The translations under genes were made by a program, and so were the position numbers. 64,000 nucleotides of DNA from the NCBI GenBank assembly GCA_964035545.1, contig OZ037766.1, positions 1,483,501 through 1,547,500 on the forward strand, read 5' to 3'. Position 1 is the first letter of the stretch. The number at the start of each line of letters is the position of its first letter. This document shows, one piece after another, positions 1-25,826 of this stretch. The DNA is from Bugula neritina. Taxonomy: Eukaryota; Bryozoa; Gymnolaemata; Cheilostomatida; Bugulidae. The notes below the pieces were generated by a model. The model was given only the letters and a program-made list of their open reading frames with translations, was not told the DNA's origin and did not search any database.

Positions 1-185
1 GCTGAGGTAGTGAGAAGAAGAATTGATAAGAGGATAAAGAGAGTGATGTAATACTACCAGAAATGTATTGTGGAATAAAAGCACTGTCAGTTAAACTATA
101 AATAAAAAGCAATCTTGAGGCAGGAGCAAGCAAAAACCATTTGGGTAAGTGAATATATAATGTTGAATAAAATAAGTGATGAGAA

Positions 186-830
186 GTTGCAAGACAGAGG
201 GGGTAGTATGGCAAGACAGAGGGTGTAGTATGGCAAGACAGATCGGAGGTAGTATGGCTAGACAGAGGGTGTAGTATGGCAAGACAGAGGGTGTAGTATG
301 GCAAGACAGAGGGTGTAGTATGGCAAGACAGATGGTGTAGTATGGCTAGACAGAGGGTGTAGTATGGCAAGACAGAGGGTGTAGTATGGTAAGACAGAGG
401 GGGTAGTATGGCTAGACAGAGAGTGTAGCATGGCAAGACAGATGGTGTAGTATGGCTAGACAGAGGGGGTAGTATGGCAAGACAGAGGGTGTAGTATGGC
501 AAGACAGATGGTGTAGTATGGCAAGACAGAGGGTGTAGTATGGCAAGACAGAGGGTGTAGTATGGCAAGACAAAGGGGGTAGTATGGCTAGACAGAGAGT
601 GTAGCATGGCAAGACAGATGGTGTAGTATGGCTAGACAGAGGGGGTAGTATGGCAAGACAGAGGGGGTAGTATGACAAGACAGAGGGTGTAGTATGGCAA
701 GACAGAGGGTGTATTATGGCAAAGCAAAGGGGGTAGTATGGCAAGACAGAGGGTGTAGTTTGGCAAGACAGAGGGTGTAGTATGGCAAGACAGATCGGGG
801 GTAGTATGGCAAGACAGATAGTCTGGACAA
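186..830. repeat. 22-bp minisatellite array
   Basis: About 29 imperfect copies of a 22-bp unit (core gtagtatggcaagacagagg), recognisable by the gcaagaca/gctagaca word recurring every 22 bases. Variants (gatggtgtag, gggggtagt, gctagaca) are interspersed, which suggests unequal exchange. It lies downstream of the visible CFAP299 exons, probably inside an intron of that gene. The open frames across it are periodic artefacts. Bases 1-185 and 835-1135 show no recognisable feature. Confidence 0.95.
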
Positions 831-1135
831 GAGAATAAAGGAGCTAACACTGAGTTGTAATACAAGCAATGTGCATGACGGTGCCAGTAGGGGGGGTTAT
901 AAGAGGACAGTCAAAGAGAAAGTAGGAAACAACCCAAAAGGAAATGAAAGGTTTGATGTAGAAAAAGACTACAGCAAGAAAATGTTACAAGATTTACCAA
1001 ACAAGTGGTGCAACACTTACTGACAGTAACAGAAATCCACAAAAAGTGGGAGGAGCTTAAAAGACAGTTGAATTATGGCAGTATGAGAGGGAAAGCTGAA
1101 ACTGCATAGAAATAACCAGGTATGGAAAGACTCAC

Positions 1136-1693
1136 TTTGTTTTATTACGTTGTGCAAGACGAGAAGCTTCTGCTTGTTGCTTTCTCGCTTCAAATTCTTC
1201 TCTCTTTAATACTTCTCCACTACCTCGATATCCTAATTCAACTAATTGTCTAGCAAGCTCTTCATCCTAATAGCAAAGGTTAAAGAAAAAAATAAAATAC
1301 TTTGAAGTCACGAAAATGTTTCTTATAAAATCATTTATTTGCTTACCCTATCTTATGTTTGTAATGACATGCAATATGAATAAACTTATAAACATGTTTC
1401 TCGTTTGATGCAAGCAAGTTTTGTTATCTTCAACTTGTACTTTTCAAATTCTTTGAGATTTTAAATCAGACAGTTTAAATGTTTGTTTGACAGCTTTACC
1501 TCTAATTAAAACTTAAAAATACATATAGCTTATACCTACAGAGTACAGATTTAGTCATTTACTGATGAGTGATTTCTGATCATACCTCTAAATAAAAAAG
1601 ATCCAATGGTGTGATTTGAGAGTCTAAAAACTGTTCATAAGTTTCGAATTCTGTTATGACATTGTCTGTACCAGTAGGAGCATCGTCGTCCAT
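1136..1693 (-). CDS. CFAP299: CFAP299 (C4orf22), N-terminal two exons
   Basis: Cilia- and flagella-associated protein 299, a small conserved protein of ciliated and flagellated cells. Two minus-strand exons are visible: 1586..1693 (36 codons from ATG at 1693) and 1136..1266, flanked by GTATG and GTGAG donors and an AG acceptor at 1267-1268. The encoded start includes the words [10 protein letters not shown] and [15 protein letters not shown], which match the family's conserved N-terminus closely, as far as remembered. The remaining C-terminal exons should lie left of position 1136 or outside the window; none was recognised in 1-1135. The gene is head-to-head with TBCD, about 700 bp apart. Identification is from family memory, not from a search. 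Confidence 0.9.
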
Positions 1694-2400
1694 TGTTTCA
1701 CAACTCTTGGAATGTTATTTTTGCAGAAACAAGTGGTGTATGCCTAGCAAGTATAGTTGATAATTATGGTTGCAGCAATAATACTCATTTCTTGCTTTAA
1801 CCGCTTTACTCAGTCAACAAATTAATGTGTCTGCGCTACGTCACACTAGCATTGATTTGTATAAAAAAAAATATTAGATTATATTTTTATTTTTCATAAA
1901 TAAAGAAAACATTTTAAATTAATATTTCAATGTTTTTGTACAAAATTATTAAATAAATAAGTAAATAAATACCGTTTCAGGGTGTATGTGCACCAATATT
2001 GTTACTAGGTAAAAGTCATAGTCCAAGAACTACAAATTTAGACGAGTGACTTCAACTTAGAGAAAAATGTAGGCTTTTATTCTGGGAAAGAGTGTAGTTA
2101 TTTACGACAATAAAAAGGGGTGGTTTCTACTTTTACGACAAAAAAGCTTGTTGTAAAAGGGTACCTTCGGCCTAAAGAAAAGTTGGAAAATCCTGCACAT
2201 AAATTTCCTCCTGATTCATTCCGATTAGCAAACTCAAGCATAATGAATGTTAATGTGACCGTCCTTGAGATTGAAAGACTGCTATTTTGTTATTTATAAA
2301 CTTTATTGCATTTGAATTTTACTGTTCACGTAGTTTTTAATTGATTGCACTCCAATTTTAAAATTTAAAAAACAATTTGAATTTATTTATCAAAATCAAG
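1694..2400. promoter_or_regulatory. Shared upstream region of CFAP299 and TBCD
   Basis: This 707-bp AT-rich interval separates two divergent start codons, so both promoters should lie here. A CRE-like tacgtcac occurs near 1839-1846. An imperfect RFX X-box-like gttactaggtaaa lies at 2001-2013. The X-box match is degenerate and is only a candidate. No TATA box is assigned. Confidence 0.4.
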
Positions 2401-16051
<13,651 letters not shown>

Positions 16052-16790
16052 CTTCAGCCGACAATCAGAATAACCTGGAGTTGTGTTATCATCCGATGCT
16101 GGCTCGGTTGACCAATGAATAACCAGAACTGTCTATTTATTATTATTTCTATTGTTCCCTGTTTGTTTATCAAACTTAATTGATAGTCTGAACTTATGAG
16201 ACTGAATTGATTGCTTGTAAGACAAATTTCTTCTGTTAAACATTCTTAACAGCTCAACCCGATGTTTGATATTTTTGTTACTGTGATTATAATAGCAAAA
16301 TTATAATTGTTCCTTAATAAATGCTTTCCCTAGTCAATTCTTTTAATATTATAATTAATATAATTAATATATATATTGTGCTATTATATGATAGTAAAAA
16401 CAGAGATAACAATTAGAATGCATATTGTAGAAAGTCTATTCGCATGTCATAGACATATGTATTGTTTTGGGTATGTCCTCCTCAATCCTGCACATATCTC
16501 CACGTCTATGTGTAACTTGTTACCAATAACAGCTAACTTCTGTTCTAACTTCAATTTCTTCCCCTAAAATAGAATACAATCCCTTGAAGTTAGACAACTC
16601 CACTTTGTAGCAACATATCTAATAGAAAACTTCAATGCCTCCCTCCACTCTTATTTACATACACCACAAGGTTTGGGTAGGCTTTAGCATAGATTGCGAA
16701 TTATGTATCTTTGCAGAGTTTTCCAATGCAAAGTTACAAACTTTTACATTGTTGAACAATTATTTTCGTGAGACAGTGACTCTACAATTA

Positions 16791-19700
16791 TTACAGTAAG
16801 TTGCTAGGCTGCAAAACAATAGTTTTGATTGGCCTGTGACTGACCAATAAGATCTGTAGCTGTTCCTCATTGGCTCTAATCTGTGTGATTATGTCCTCAG
16901 ACTGTTCATCCAAATCATTCACTTGGTGAGCCAGCTTGTACCATTCTCTGTCTCTACACGCCCCCAAGTTGAACCTCTGTATTCTACTCGCGGCCAGCTA
17001 AAATGGGAATAATACGGATTTGAAATGGGCGGAGCTTACAAGGTTACAATTTTCTAGGTGATATCTTACATTCTGTAGCGGATTACGTAATATCAAAATG
17101 TAAGCTGGCTTAAAAATTGTAAATCTTATTTCTAACCGGCTTTATAAGCCTACTTTGTATGTAGATATATTCTCATTGCTGTCAGATTTAAGATTCGCCT
17201 TTGTTTTTTGTGAAATGCTGTTCAACTTACATTTACAGAACCAGCATGGCTGTCCAGTGATTTCTTCAACAGCTCGATCGTTTTCTTCAAACCAAAGATA
17301 TTTTGTAGAGTAAAGGTCAACTGATTCGTGACCTTATTTTTATGCCCCATTAGCTGCACTTTGTTTTTCATCAGTTCTGTATTCACCTGGTAGAAGCAAT
17401 GATATAAAGCCTTTGCTAAAAGTCTATCATGTGTATAAGTTACATTTTATGTTATGCAGACTCGGTATAGGGTCAAGTACCTTAAGTATAAAATGAAGTA
17501 CCTCAAGTTTATAATCAAGTACTTCAAGTATAACATCAAGCACCTACAGCAGAATGCCTGCCACTTGCCAGTTGGTTTTAAAACTCCTTATTTACGCGTA
17601 ATAAGACCCACTCAAGATTTACTACATTTTATTATGCTAATGGGAAAAATATTATTTTATAGTGTAGGAACCAGGAAAACACAGAGCCAACTTGATGCAA
17701 GTGTCATTTAGCTTCCTATTTTAGAAAATTTAAAGGAAATAAGTTTGTTGTAATTAGACATTTTCTTCCATCGATTTGGTTAAGTAAGACCCAGTCAGGT
17801 GCACATAACTCCACCAACCTGGTTCCACTGCTGAGACTGGGTCTCACTAGACTCCCGCATGAACCTCTCAACTTCACTCCTCAGCTGCTTGCAGAATGCC
17901 CTCTGTGTCTGAGAACCTTTGATGTCTCTATCAGCAGACTCGGCACATGTATCTGGTGCAGGGCTAGGTATGCACCTTTCTCTCAGGCTATTAGCAATGC
18001 TAAAAACAGACTGGCTTAGTTGCAGGCTATGAGTAACCACATGCGTAGACAGAACTTGTTTGCCTCATGTTTTGGTAATGGTTTTCAATTGATTGAGATA
18101 CTAAACACACTTTTAGAGCCCACTTTTAATAACAGTTTTCATACTTTTAAAGTTTTTTGCAGCATAAATTTAAATCTAACAATGAAGAGGTATATAATGG
18201 AACATTGAGAAGAGCCTGTGTTCTAGATTATAAATGTGACAAAAGAAATTATGTTCTTCAAGGGAATTACAAAACCAAATTTTTAAAAAGAAATTAAAGA
18301 TCTCCTCCAGTTTCTCCACTACTGTACTTAAACGATAATAAAGCAGTCTAAAATTTTAAGATGCAAGCTTTAGAATCATCAGATCTTGAGAACTACAAAA
18401 GGTAATCTAAAATCACAAATTTCGAATTTAAGGACCTCAGTCTATGCACTGATTAGCAGCTTTTACTAGGAACAGACCTTGAACCTGTGGCAGCTTGGAG
18501 TTCACAGGTACCCAACGCTGCTACGGTCTCACTCTTGGCGCTGTCTTTCTCAAGTCTATGCTGAGTGACTCTGTTCAAATCAATTTGATTACAAATTCTA
18601 CTCAGATATGCACAGGCTGCCTGCTGACTCTGGACCATCAGTTGTACTTCAGACGTCAGCTCTTTCCCTACTGAGTCCGGGGAAACATCAACACCTGAAA
18701 CAAGTCACTGGCTCAAGTTACCTGCTCAAGTCATCCACTCAAGTCATTCGCTCAAGTCACCTGCTCAAGTCACCTACTCAAGTCATCCGCTCAAGTCACC
18801 TGCTCAAGTTGTTTATTTAAGTCAACAATTCTCCTGCTCAAGACATTTGCTCAAGTCACAAACTTGTCCAGTTGGCTGTTACGGTTTGAAGACGGAACTA
18901 CTATCAGTTAACAAGTTGCCTCATTTTCAAAAAGCAATTAGATTTAAATATAATATAAACACATTTTACTAGCTTAGAATTTATATGATTCGCTATTATC
19001 ATTATCTGTCTTGAGTTTTTGCAGCAATCAATTAACAACTAGTAGCTTCCACACTTAAGCTACCACATATTGTAAGTATAGATATAGCGTACAGGGCTGT
19101 CATCACACACACCCTGTATTTTATCTCTCTGGTACAGACACTCTTCGGCTATCCTTAGCTGTCCCTCAGACTCTCTCATGAACTTTTCTATAACTCTTCC
19201 CAACTTGTCCAGTTCTTCACTTTCTACCAGAAGTTGCTCTCTCTCATGGTTCAACTCGGCTTTCCAGAACTGTTGATCATTTACAGCAAGAGCAAGTTTT
19301 TGGTCTGTAGAAAATACGAGGATATGCTTCCATTACAGGAAGTAAGTATATATCGTTTTCTAATGAAACGGTAATAATAGCCTATATGGCTCATTACATA
19401 TATAATTATATATAATATATATCTACACAAACTCAGAGCACTGACCCCTCTACCATAAGACATTACACTTTTAGATGCCAATTAATATTCTTCTGATTAT
19501 TCTAAAGTCAAATTTAACAACAGTTCTAATACATATTACCTCACATCACCCCAACAGGTATAATTATGTACATAAAACACCTGTATACAGGTGTCAATGA
19601 CTATCGGCCTACAGAGCACACAGGAGAAAAGCTACCCACCAACGTCCTTCACACAATTCTGTGTCTTCAAGTCTAGTTTAGCAACTAAATGCTCTGACTG

Positions 19701-20495
19701 ATTTCTGAGTTGGCTGGTTTCAACCCTCTCCTATCAAAGAGCACAAGAATACAAATTCTCAACTTACTTTTTTCTACATTATTGCAGTTTTGAAAAGAAT
19801 GGAAAATGAAATGGCATAAACACATGTACTCTGATTATAAGTTCCAAACCAGCAAAACTACACCTGTCCAATGTGAAGAAGTGATCTGTCTTTAGAGTTT
19901 AGCTGCATTAAAGCTAAGGAGGGTGAAGCTATGCTATCAAAATTACTGTCAGGCAGGTGCTTGCTGTATGCACTGTCACTTAGAGCCAGATGCTTGTTTT
20001 CAGCTGACATGTACTTGGCACACAAAGTTGAATATGGGATTTTAGTAGTTGTTCTCCCACAAACTCTTCCGGATCTGCAGGTGTTAAAAAGTGGCAAAAA
20101 TCAAACAGAAGATTACTTTGTAAAAAATTTTGTTTATTTCTTCTGTAACTGAAGCTGTTTTGTGTTGATAACTTTGCCACTTGGCAACATGGCTTTCGGT
20201 CCTATCTGACATCACCACAAGTAGGTGCAGTAATGGAGAAATTGAGAAAAGTGTGTGTTCCAAATTAGAATTGTAGCAAAACCTAATAAGAAAATTAAAG
20301 AACTTAGGCCATCTCAATTTCTCCATTACTGCTCCTAAATGCTGTTCACTGAGCCATGACCGCTCTGTCAGTTACTTGAGCCAGTGACATATGATATATA
20401 CTCTTACCCATAGCTCTGACTTGGTGACCATGGTAGCGTAGATTGACTGTGGAGTAATGGAGAAGGAGATGGGTACGTGTCATACGCCTTCCATA
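16791..20495 (-). CDS. Tektin-family axonemal filament protein (N-terminal exon missing)
   Basis: Tektins are coiled-coil proteins that form filaments inside axonemal microtubule doublets. Minus-strand exons: 20408-20495, 19864-20074, 19640-19730, 19113-19304, about 18478-18694, 17819-17999, 17231-17386 and 16791-16997 with stop TAA at 16791-16793. Phases agree throughout if exon 5 uses the donor at 18477; an alternative donor at 18511 breaks the frame. The tektin signature is seen in LRIAEECLYQRDKIQGVD, in FWKAELNHEREQLLVE and in the C-terminal RFNLGACRDREWYKLAHQV. That last segment replaces the family's usual RPNVELCRD motif, so this is a diverged member. A start codon was not found; at least one upstream exon beyond 20495 is missing. 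Which tektin paralogue (or tektin-like protein) it is remains undecided. The gene is tail to tail with TBCD. Confidence 0.82.
18195..18332. mobile_element. MITE copy A (decayed left end)
   Basis: Member of a short family with ends like aggtgcagtaatggagaaat. The right end cagtttctccactactgtac is preserved and the left end (tggaacattgagaagagcc) is degenerate. It lies in a tektin intron. Confidence 0.6.
18695..18860. repeat. Short ctcaagtcac repeats in tektin intron
   Basis: About ten copies of a 13-14-bp unit (gctcaagtcacct / gctcaagtcatcc), immediately upstream (on the minus strand) of the acceptor of the tektin exon starting at 18694. Confidence 0.85.
20222..20338. mobile_element. MITE copy B (best-preserved)
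   Basis: A 117-bp non-autonomous element. The left end taggtgcagtaatggagaaa is mirrored at the right as tttctccattactgctccta, giving inverted repeats of about 25 bp with one or two mismatches. There is no coding capacity. No clear target duplication was seen. Confidence 0.75.
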
Positions 20496-21735
20496 CTGCA
20501 TGAGAAAATGCAAGCTAAATATTAGTTTTAAAATTAGGGCTCAGATTAAAAGACAATTTCAATGGTGATATTTTTCTTAACTACCCAGTGATCTGGTACA
20601 AAATGTAGTGGAAGTTGCTTTCCCGCTGCTTTTCTAAAGCTTTAATGCCAAATTTGCTTTTAAGTTTTAATAGCACAAAATGAATTAATGACACCATAAT
20701 AGCTATACAATAAACCTGTATGTACAAACAGGAGCATTATTAGACAATTAGCAACTCTACCAGATAAAAAGGGAGGTGTTTTGACTACACTCCTCCTTTC
20801 TCCCCCTCCTGGTAGTCTACTTTGTGAAGTCTGCGTCAGTATCATAACTTTGCTTATAGCTGCAAACACAACTCTGTAGTATGATGGCAAGTGAAAATAT
20901 CAGGAAATACGGATTTAGTACTGGCTATGGGCACTCAGAGCAGCTGGACCAAACTATAAAATTAGTCCAATAAATCATCAGTATGTAAAAGGTAGGTTTT
21001 TACAAACTCACCAATTTGTTTATAGCTTCTGAAGTCGGTAATACCTATAAATATGTGTTTAAGGCAGTGTTAACTCCCTGTGAAGGGGTAAAGTTTATTA
21101 TTTGCAGTTACGCTGAACAATAGTCAGCAGTGAAGAATGTGAGAATTGTCAGCACTGAGTTTTCATGACTTAGTTTTTAACAAAGTTACAGCATTATTGT
21201 AAATTACTTTATATGAAATAATATCTCTTCATGTGAAAAAATATCTCTTCATGTGAAATAAAGCTGTGTATGGCTTGCAAATCTATAATACAGCCACTAG
21301 CTAACTAGTCAATATTTCCCAGTTGCATCAGAGTTTAGTGTCATTCAAGCTATTGCAGTGTGCAGTGCAGCTGAAACATATTATGCTGTTGCCCGACTAT
21401 ACAAAGCCGTCAGAAAAGCAGGTTGTGCCTGAGCATACTAATGCTAATGGAACCAGATAGGGTTACATGGCCAATAACAATACAGACCTTCTTTACAGCT
21501 ACAGTTTATATTCACTTAACACCCTATATATAGAAAAATGAACTTAGCATTTCTGCTATAAACATATAAATTAGTCAATTTATTTTTATATTACGATATA
21601 AAATCAAAATGTCATATTAAATTAGTGATAGCTAATTTTCAAACATTTAGTTATCAGGAATAGTTTTTCTTTGACTTATTTCGTTCACCTACAACTTTGT
21701 GATGAAAAATCTACATAATAGAAACTTTAAAAACC

Positions 21736-23744
21736 TTAAGCTTTGTCATCAGTAGTCATAGCAGATGTTACGTCATCTGTAAGACCACCAGAGGGAGTAT
21801 CAGTTGTACCACCAGAGGGAGTGTCAGTTACACCACTAGAGGGAGTATCAGTTACACCACTAGAGGGAGTGTCAGTTACACCACTAGAGGGAGTATCAGT
21901 TGTACCACTAGAGGGAGTATCAGTTGTACCACCAGTGGGAGTATCAGTTACACCACTAGAGGGAGTATTGGTTGCACCACCAGAGGGAGTATCAGTTGCA
22001 CCACTAGAGGGAGTATCAGTTACACCACTAGAGGGGGTATCAGTTACACCACTAGAGGGAGTATCAGTTACACCACTAGAGGGAGTATCAGTTGTACCAC
22101 TAGAGGGAGTATCAGTTACACCACTAGAGGGGGTATCAGTTGTACCACAAGAGGGGGTATCAGTTGTATCACCAGAGGGAGTATCAGTTACACCACTAGA
22201 GGGAGTATCAGTTGTACCGCTAGAGGGGGTATCAGTTGTACCACTAGAGGGAGTATCAGTTACACCACTAGAGGGAGTGTCAGTTACACCACTAGAGGGA
22301 GTATCAGTTACACCGCTAGAGGGAGTACCAGATGAATGAGTCATGATTCGGCCATTACTCTTTTCCACAGCTTCTTCGGTCTGGTGGCTGACAACCAACT
22401 CTTGAATATTAAACTTTTTATACAGCATATAGTCATGAATGACTGATATACAACATACTTTCTTCAATACATCAATGCCTACAACCAACTGTGGGTTATC
22501 CAAGTCAACTCTCCATTCACTGTGGCTTTCCCGAATGGCTTCCCCCACCACTTTGATAATTGCTAGCTGAGACAATTCTCCATCATTATTGTTCCTCACT
22601 TTCACTAGTAGTTTGTAAGATTTACCCTGTGTATCCTCAGTGCTGACAGATGACAAGTACTTCTTTATAGCTGACGTAACACACGGACCTATTTTAGTCA
22701 GATCTGCACGACATGAGGATAAGACGGGAATTATTCTATTCAGAGCTCTACTAGCTTTCCTGAGCGTTCCTTGCTTTGCATCCTCTACAACAAATAGACT
22801 TGCCTTCATATCACAGAGCCATACACAACAGATTTTTAATAGGCCTCCACTGAAAAAATGCTGATCTATTTATTGGGTTACACAATAAAAACAGTATAAA
22901 TATAAGTCAATCTTCTTGTATTCGGCTGCAAATAATACCAAAGTCATTCCTAGAAGAAGCCTTTTTAGCTGTGTTAGAATTGCTAACAACACCAAATAAC
23001 AAGCTCAAGCAAATTTATAGTCACCATCCCTGTGAGAAACCCCTAATGAAAAGGGGTTTTTTGTTAAATCGGGCGAAGGACTTGTTAAGATGAGGCACAG
23101 GAGCAATTATGACTGGATGCTCTTCCTGACATCATCAATGGCCTTTACTGGGGTTCGAACCCATGACTTCATGTTTACTAAGCAAACGCTCTAACCCCTA
23201 AACCACGTCTGATCCTTAACACCAGATAGACATTATAATCTAAAACATATTTAGAGAAGTTGATTACCCATACTGATTGGCTCACCTAGAATCTTGTATG
23301 CTAAAGACTGGTGATTCGGTAAAGTAGTTTTCATGAACATAATTTGGTTAATGCCAGTTTCTTGGTATGAAAAAGTGTCCCCAAAATTCCGCTTCTCTTT
23401 CAGTTTCGATATCTGTTTACTCATAGCTGCTTCAATATCGCTGTCACTATTTTCATCCTCTTCCGTATTACTCTAAAATATAGAATTATTATTAGCAAAA
23501 CATCAAGATGATCAAATAATAACAAAACTAACTCTTATTTCAGTAAGACACATACTTCATGGTTCACACTATCTCTGTTCAAATCTCCAACGTAGCTATT
23601 CAGCAGCTCGTATGCTTCACTTTTAGCCTGTCTGTCACGGCCCCTGGCAAAGGAAAAGATGAAGCCCACAGCACCTTGCTGCAATTCCGAGCCTTTAAAT
23701 CGCTTAGAGCTGCTTTTATAGTAGGACTTGTTTCTTTTTCCCAT
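21736..23744 (-). CDS. THUMPD1: THUMP domain-containing protein 1 with expanded C-terminal repeat
   Basis: THUMPD1 (yeast Tan1) is the RNA-binding adaptor of the NAT10/Kre33 acetyltransferase for tRNA ac4C formation. Exons on minus: 23556-23744 (ATG at 23744, MGKRNKSYYKSSSKRFKG), 23286-23472 and about 21736-22844. The THUMP region spans the end of exon 2 and the first part of exon 3, with VDLDNPQLVVGIDVLKKVCC and VIHDYMLYKKFNIQELV matching the family. Phase continuity requires the acceptor at 22845-22846; the stronger-looking ttttttcag five bases upstream would break the frame, so the exact start of exon 3 is uncertain. Predicted length is 494 aa, longer than the human protein (about 350 aa) because of the 23-copy octapeptide tail. 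It is head-to-head with the MKRN2OS-like gene. Confidence 0.9.
21765..22330 (-). repeat. Coding minisatellite: 23 copies of an 8-residue repeat
   Basis: A 24-bp unit encodes TPSSGVTD and variants (GTTD, GATD, TGGTTD, CGTTD) in the C-terminal tail of THUMPD1. All copies keep the frame. The tail is rich in Thr/Ser/Pro with regular Asp and is probably disordered. The complementary strand also has an open frame (EGVSVTPL), which is a shadow. Confidence 0.95.
23092..23215 (-). mobile_element. tRNA-derived SINE
   Basis: On the minus strand the segment begins with a tRNA-like head: A-box-like tggtttaggggttagagcg near 23189-23206, then B box ggttcgaacccc near 23150-23160. It continues into an unrelated body (aggaagagcatccagtcata) towards 23092. 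A hairpin (aaacccctaatgaaaagggg) at about 23037-23057 may belong to its tail. No cloverleaf completion is seen, so it is not an intact tRNA gene. It sits in THUMPD1 intron 2 in the same orientation as the gene. The word gatcagacgtg that abuts its head (23206-23214) occurs again near 50739. Confidence 0.8.
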
Positions 23745-25826
23745 AATATAAGTATAACTACAAATTCTATGTAAAATCAAATACAAAACTAGTAGAGATA
23801 TTTTACAGTACAATATATTTATATTATAATTTAAATTGTATTATATTATATTACCGTAATATCTGTAATAGCAATAAATATATCTAAATGCTCAAACGAA
23901 AAGAGTCAGTATGAGTATGAGTAGTGTAACTGTAAGCATCAAAGTAAGACTTCAACATAAAATTAGAGTCTAGAAGTACTAAGCCTAAGGAGTAAGGTTT
24001 AAGAGTAACTGTAAGACTGTACTTTAACTTGTACTTGTACTTGTAGTTGTAGTTATACTATAACTATAAGTTATAGTTATACTAGATTATACATATAACA
24101 TTAAGTTTAACTATAACTATAGGTCTAAGATTTAGATATAAGATAGTAGCACTGGTATTTAGTAGATAATAATATACTTATAGTTATACTAATACTTATA
24201 GTTAAAGTTTATTAAATTTAATAGTTATACAATATACTATTACTTGTAGTTGTAGGTTGTCTAACTCTAACTGTCAGTGTCTAAGACTAAGAGTAAGTTC
24301 AAGTTGTATTAGCCTTAGCCTTAGGGCAATATTAAATACAGCTTTGTCTAATCGTATCACAAGTCACAACTACAGTGTTAATGATCATGAAAATTAACAA
24401 TCACTTCGTAAGAATGAGACAAGTATGAGTATCACACTCACCACTACCACTACCAGAATTATAATCAACTAGTGTTAGAAGTGTGTTCTTGCTCCAAGGG
24501 GAAATCACATATTATGAAACAAATTGGCTTCGCTAGTTTGATTAAACAAAATCTTTGGCGAAGTAGAAGTTAAGGGAGTTCATCTACGACGTCACGTCGT
24601 CCACCACACTAATTGCTGCTCAAAGGCAACATCTACTATAATGAACGAGATTACTAGATGCAGCACAAAGTTTGGAGCTACTGAACGAAGCGTTCATAAT
24701 TACTCATTGTTGTTCGAACTTCAAATCCGGAAATCGAGTAACCTCTTTACTCAGTCACCCCGAAAATTGTGCTCCATCAAATGATTTCCAAAAAATTGCC
24801 TCAGCTCATCATGATCATAGTGATTGTTGACCCAGAGTCAGAGTGGGAGTGGTTGGTCTAAACTCGTGGAGCTTGACTGTACACAAAGGTACTCAAATGA
24901 TGATGGTTATTTCTCAGTCAATTCCAATAATTTCAAGGCTATACCTGGTTTTCACCTTGAACCTAAAGTCGATCATCATCATCTTGATCTTTATTTTTGT
25001 ATTTCAATTTGTAACACTAAGTCTAACACTAACAGTAACTGTAAGACTAAAGTTGAAGTTTAAGCTAACAGTAACACCAAGAGTAACTGTAAGTCGATTA
25101 CTATCGCTATGAGTATGGGTAGGATTTTCTACGAGTGACTAACTCTGAGCAAAAGATTACGAAATGCTCAATTGTTGATTTGAATGTAGTTTTTTTTAAA
25201 TTTCTATCCTCATCCTGACAGTCTCAGTCTGAGTCACAGAGTAAACATTAATTTGAAAATTATTTTACAATAAAATTTTCATTTTGCAATTGCCACCACT
25301 GTCAGTGTCACTTGTATTTTCACGAAAAAGACAAAGTGAAAGAAGTTGATTAAATATCGAATGAAATAAGTCTGTTCAGAATATTAGCTAATTTAGTTAT
25401 AGATTAATATTTATAAAAGTATAACTATATTCATATGTTTATTTGAATTAAATTCAGTTTCACAACTATTTGTATAATTTGCTTTCAGGTGCAGTTTAAA
25501 TTAGGTTGATTTTGAAATAAATGAGTAGGAGTATCTTTAGAATTATGTAATCTCTACATCTTTAATTTGAATGGTCAGTATTTTGAAGTACCAACTCATC
25601 AATAGAAACACTTGCCTTTGATGAAATTCATTGAATTTATGTATAATTATTTATATAGTTCATGCGATTCGATGCCAATATCAATATTTATTTTCAATCT
25701 AAATCCAAATGTGTAGAGAATGATTAATTTCAATTTTGCAATTAATTTTTTCTAGTACCGGCACCAGTATTGATTTTGACAGTAGTTTACGTTCAAAGAC
25801 AACATGTGTTTTTGTAGAATTTCTTG
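23745..25826. other. THUMPD1/MKRN2OS intergenic region with hexamer islands
   Basis: No gene was recognised. At 23900-24310 and 24990-25110 the sequence is a degenerate mosaic of six-base words (tataac, tagtta, aagact, gtaact). The interval should hold both divergent promoters. No TATA box is assigned. Confidence 0.6.

Noticed and set aside
23150-23207. Possible functional tRNA gene
   Set aside because: A and B boxes are present but no acceptor-stem complement or complete cloverleaf; the head continues into a SINE body.
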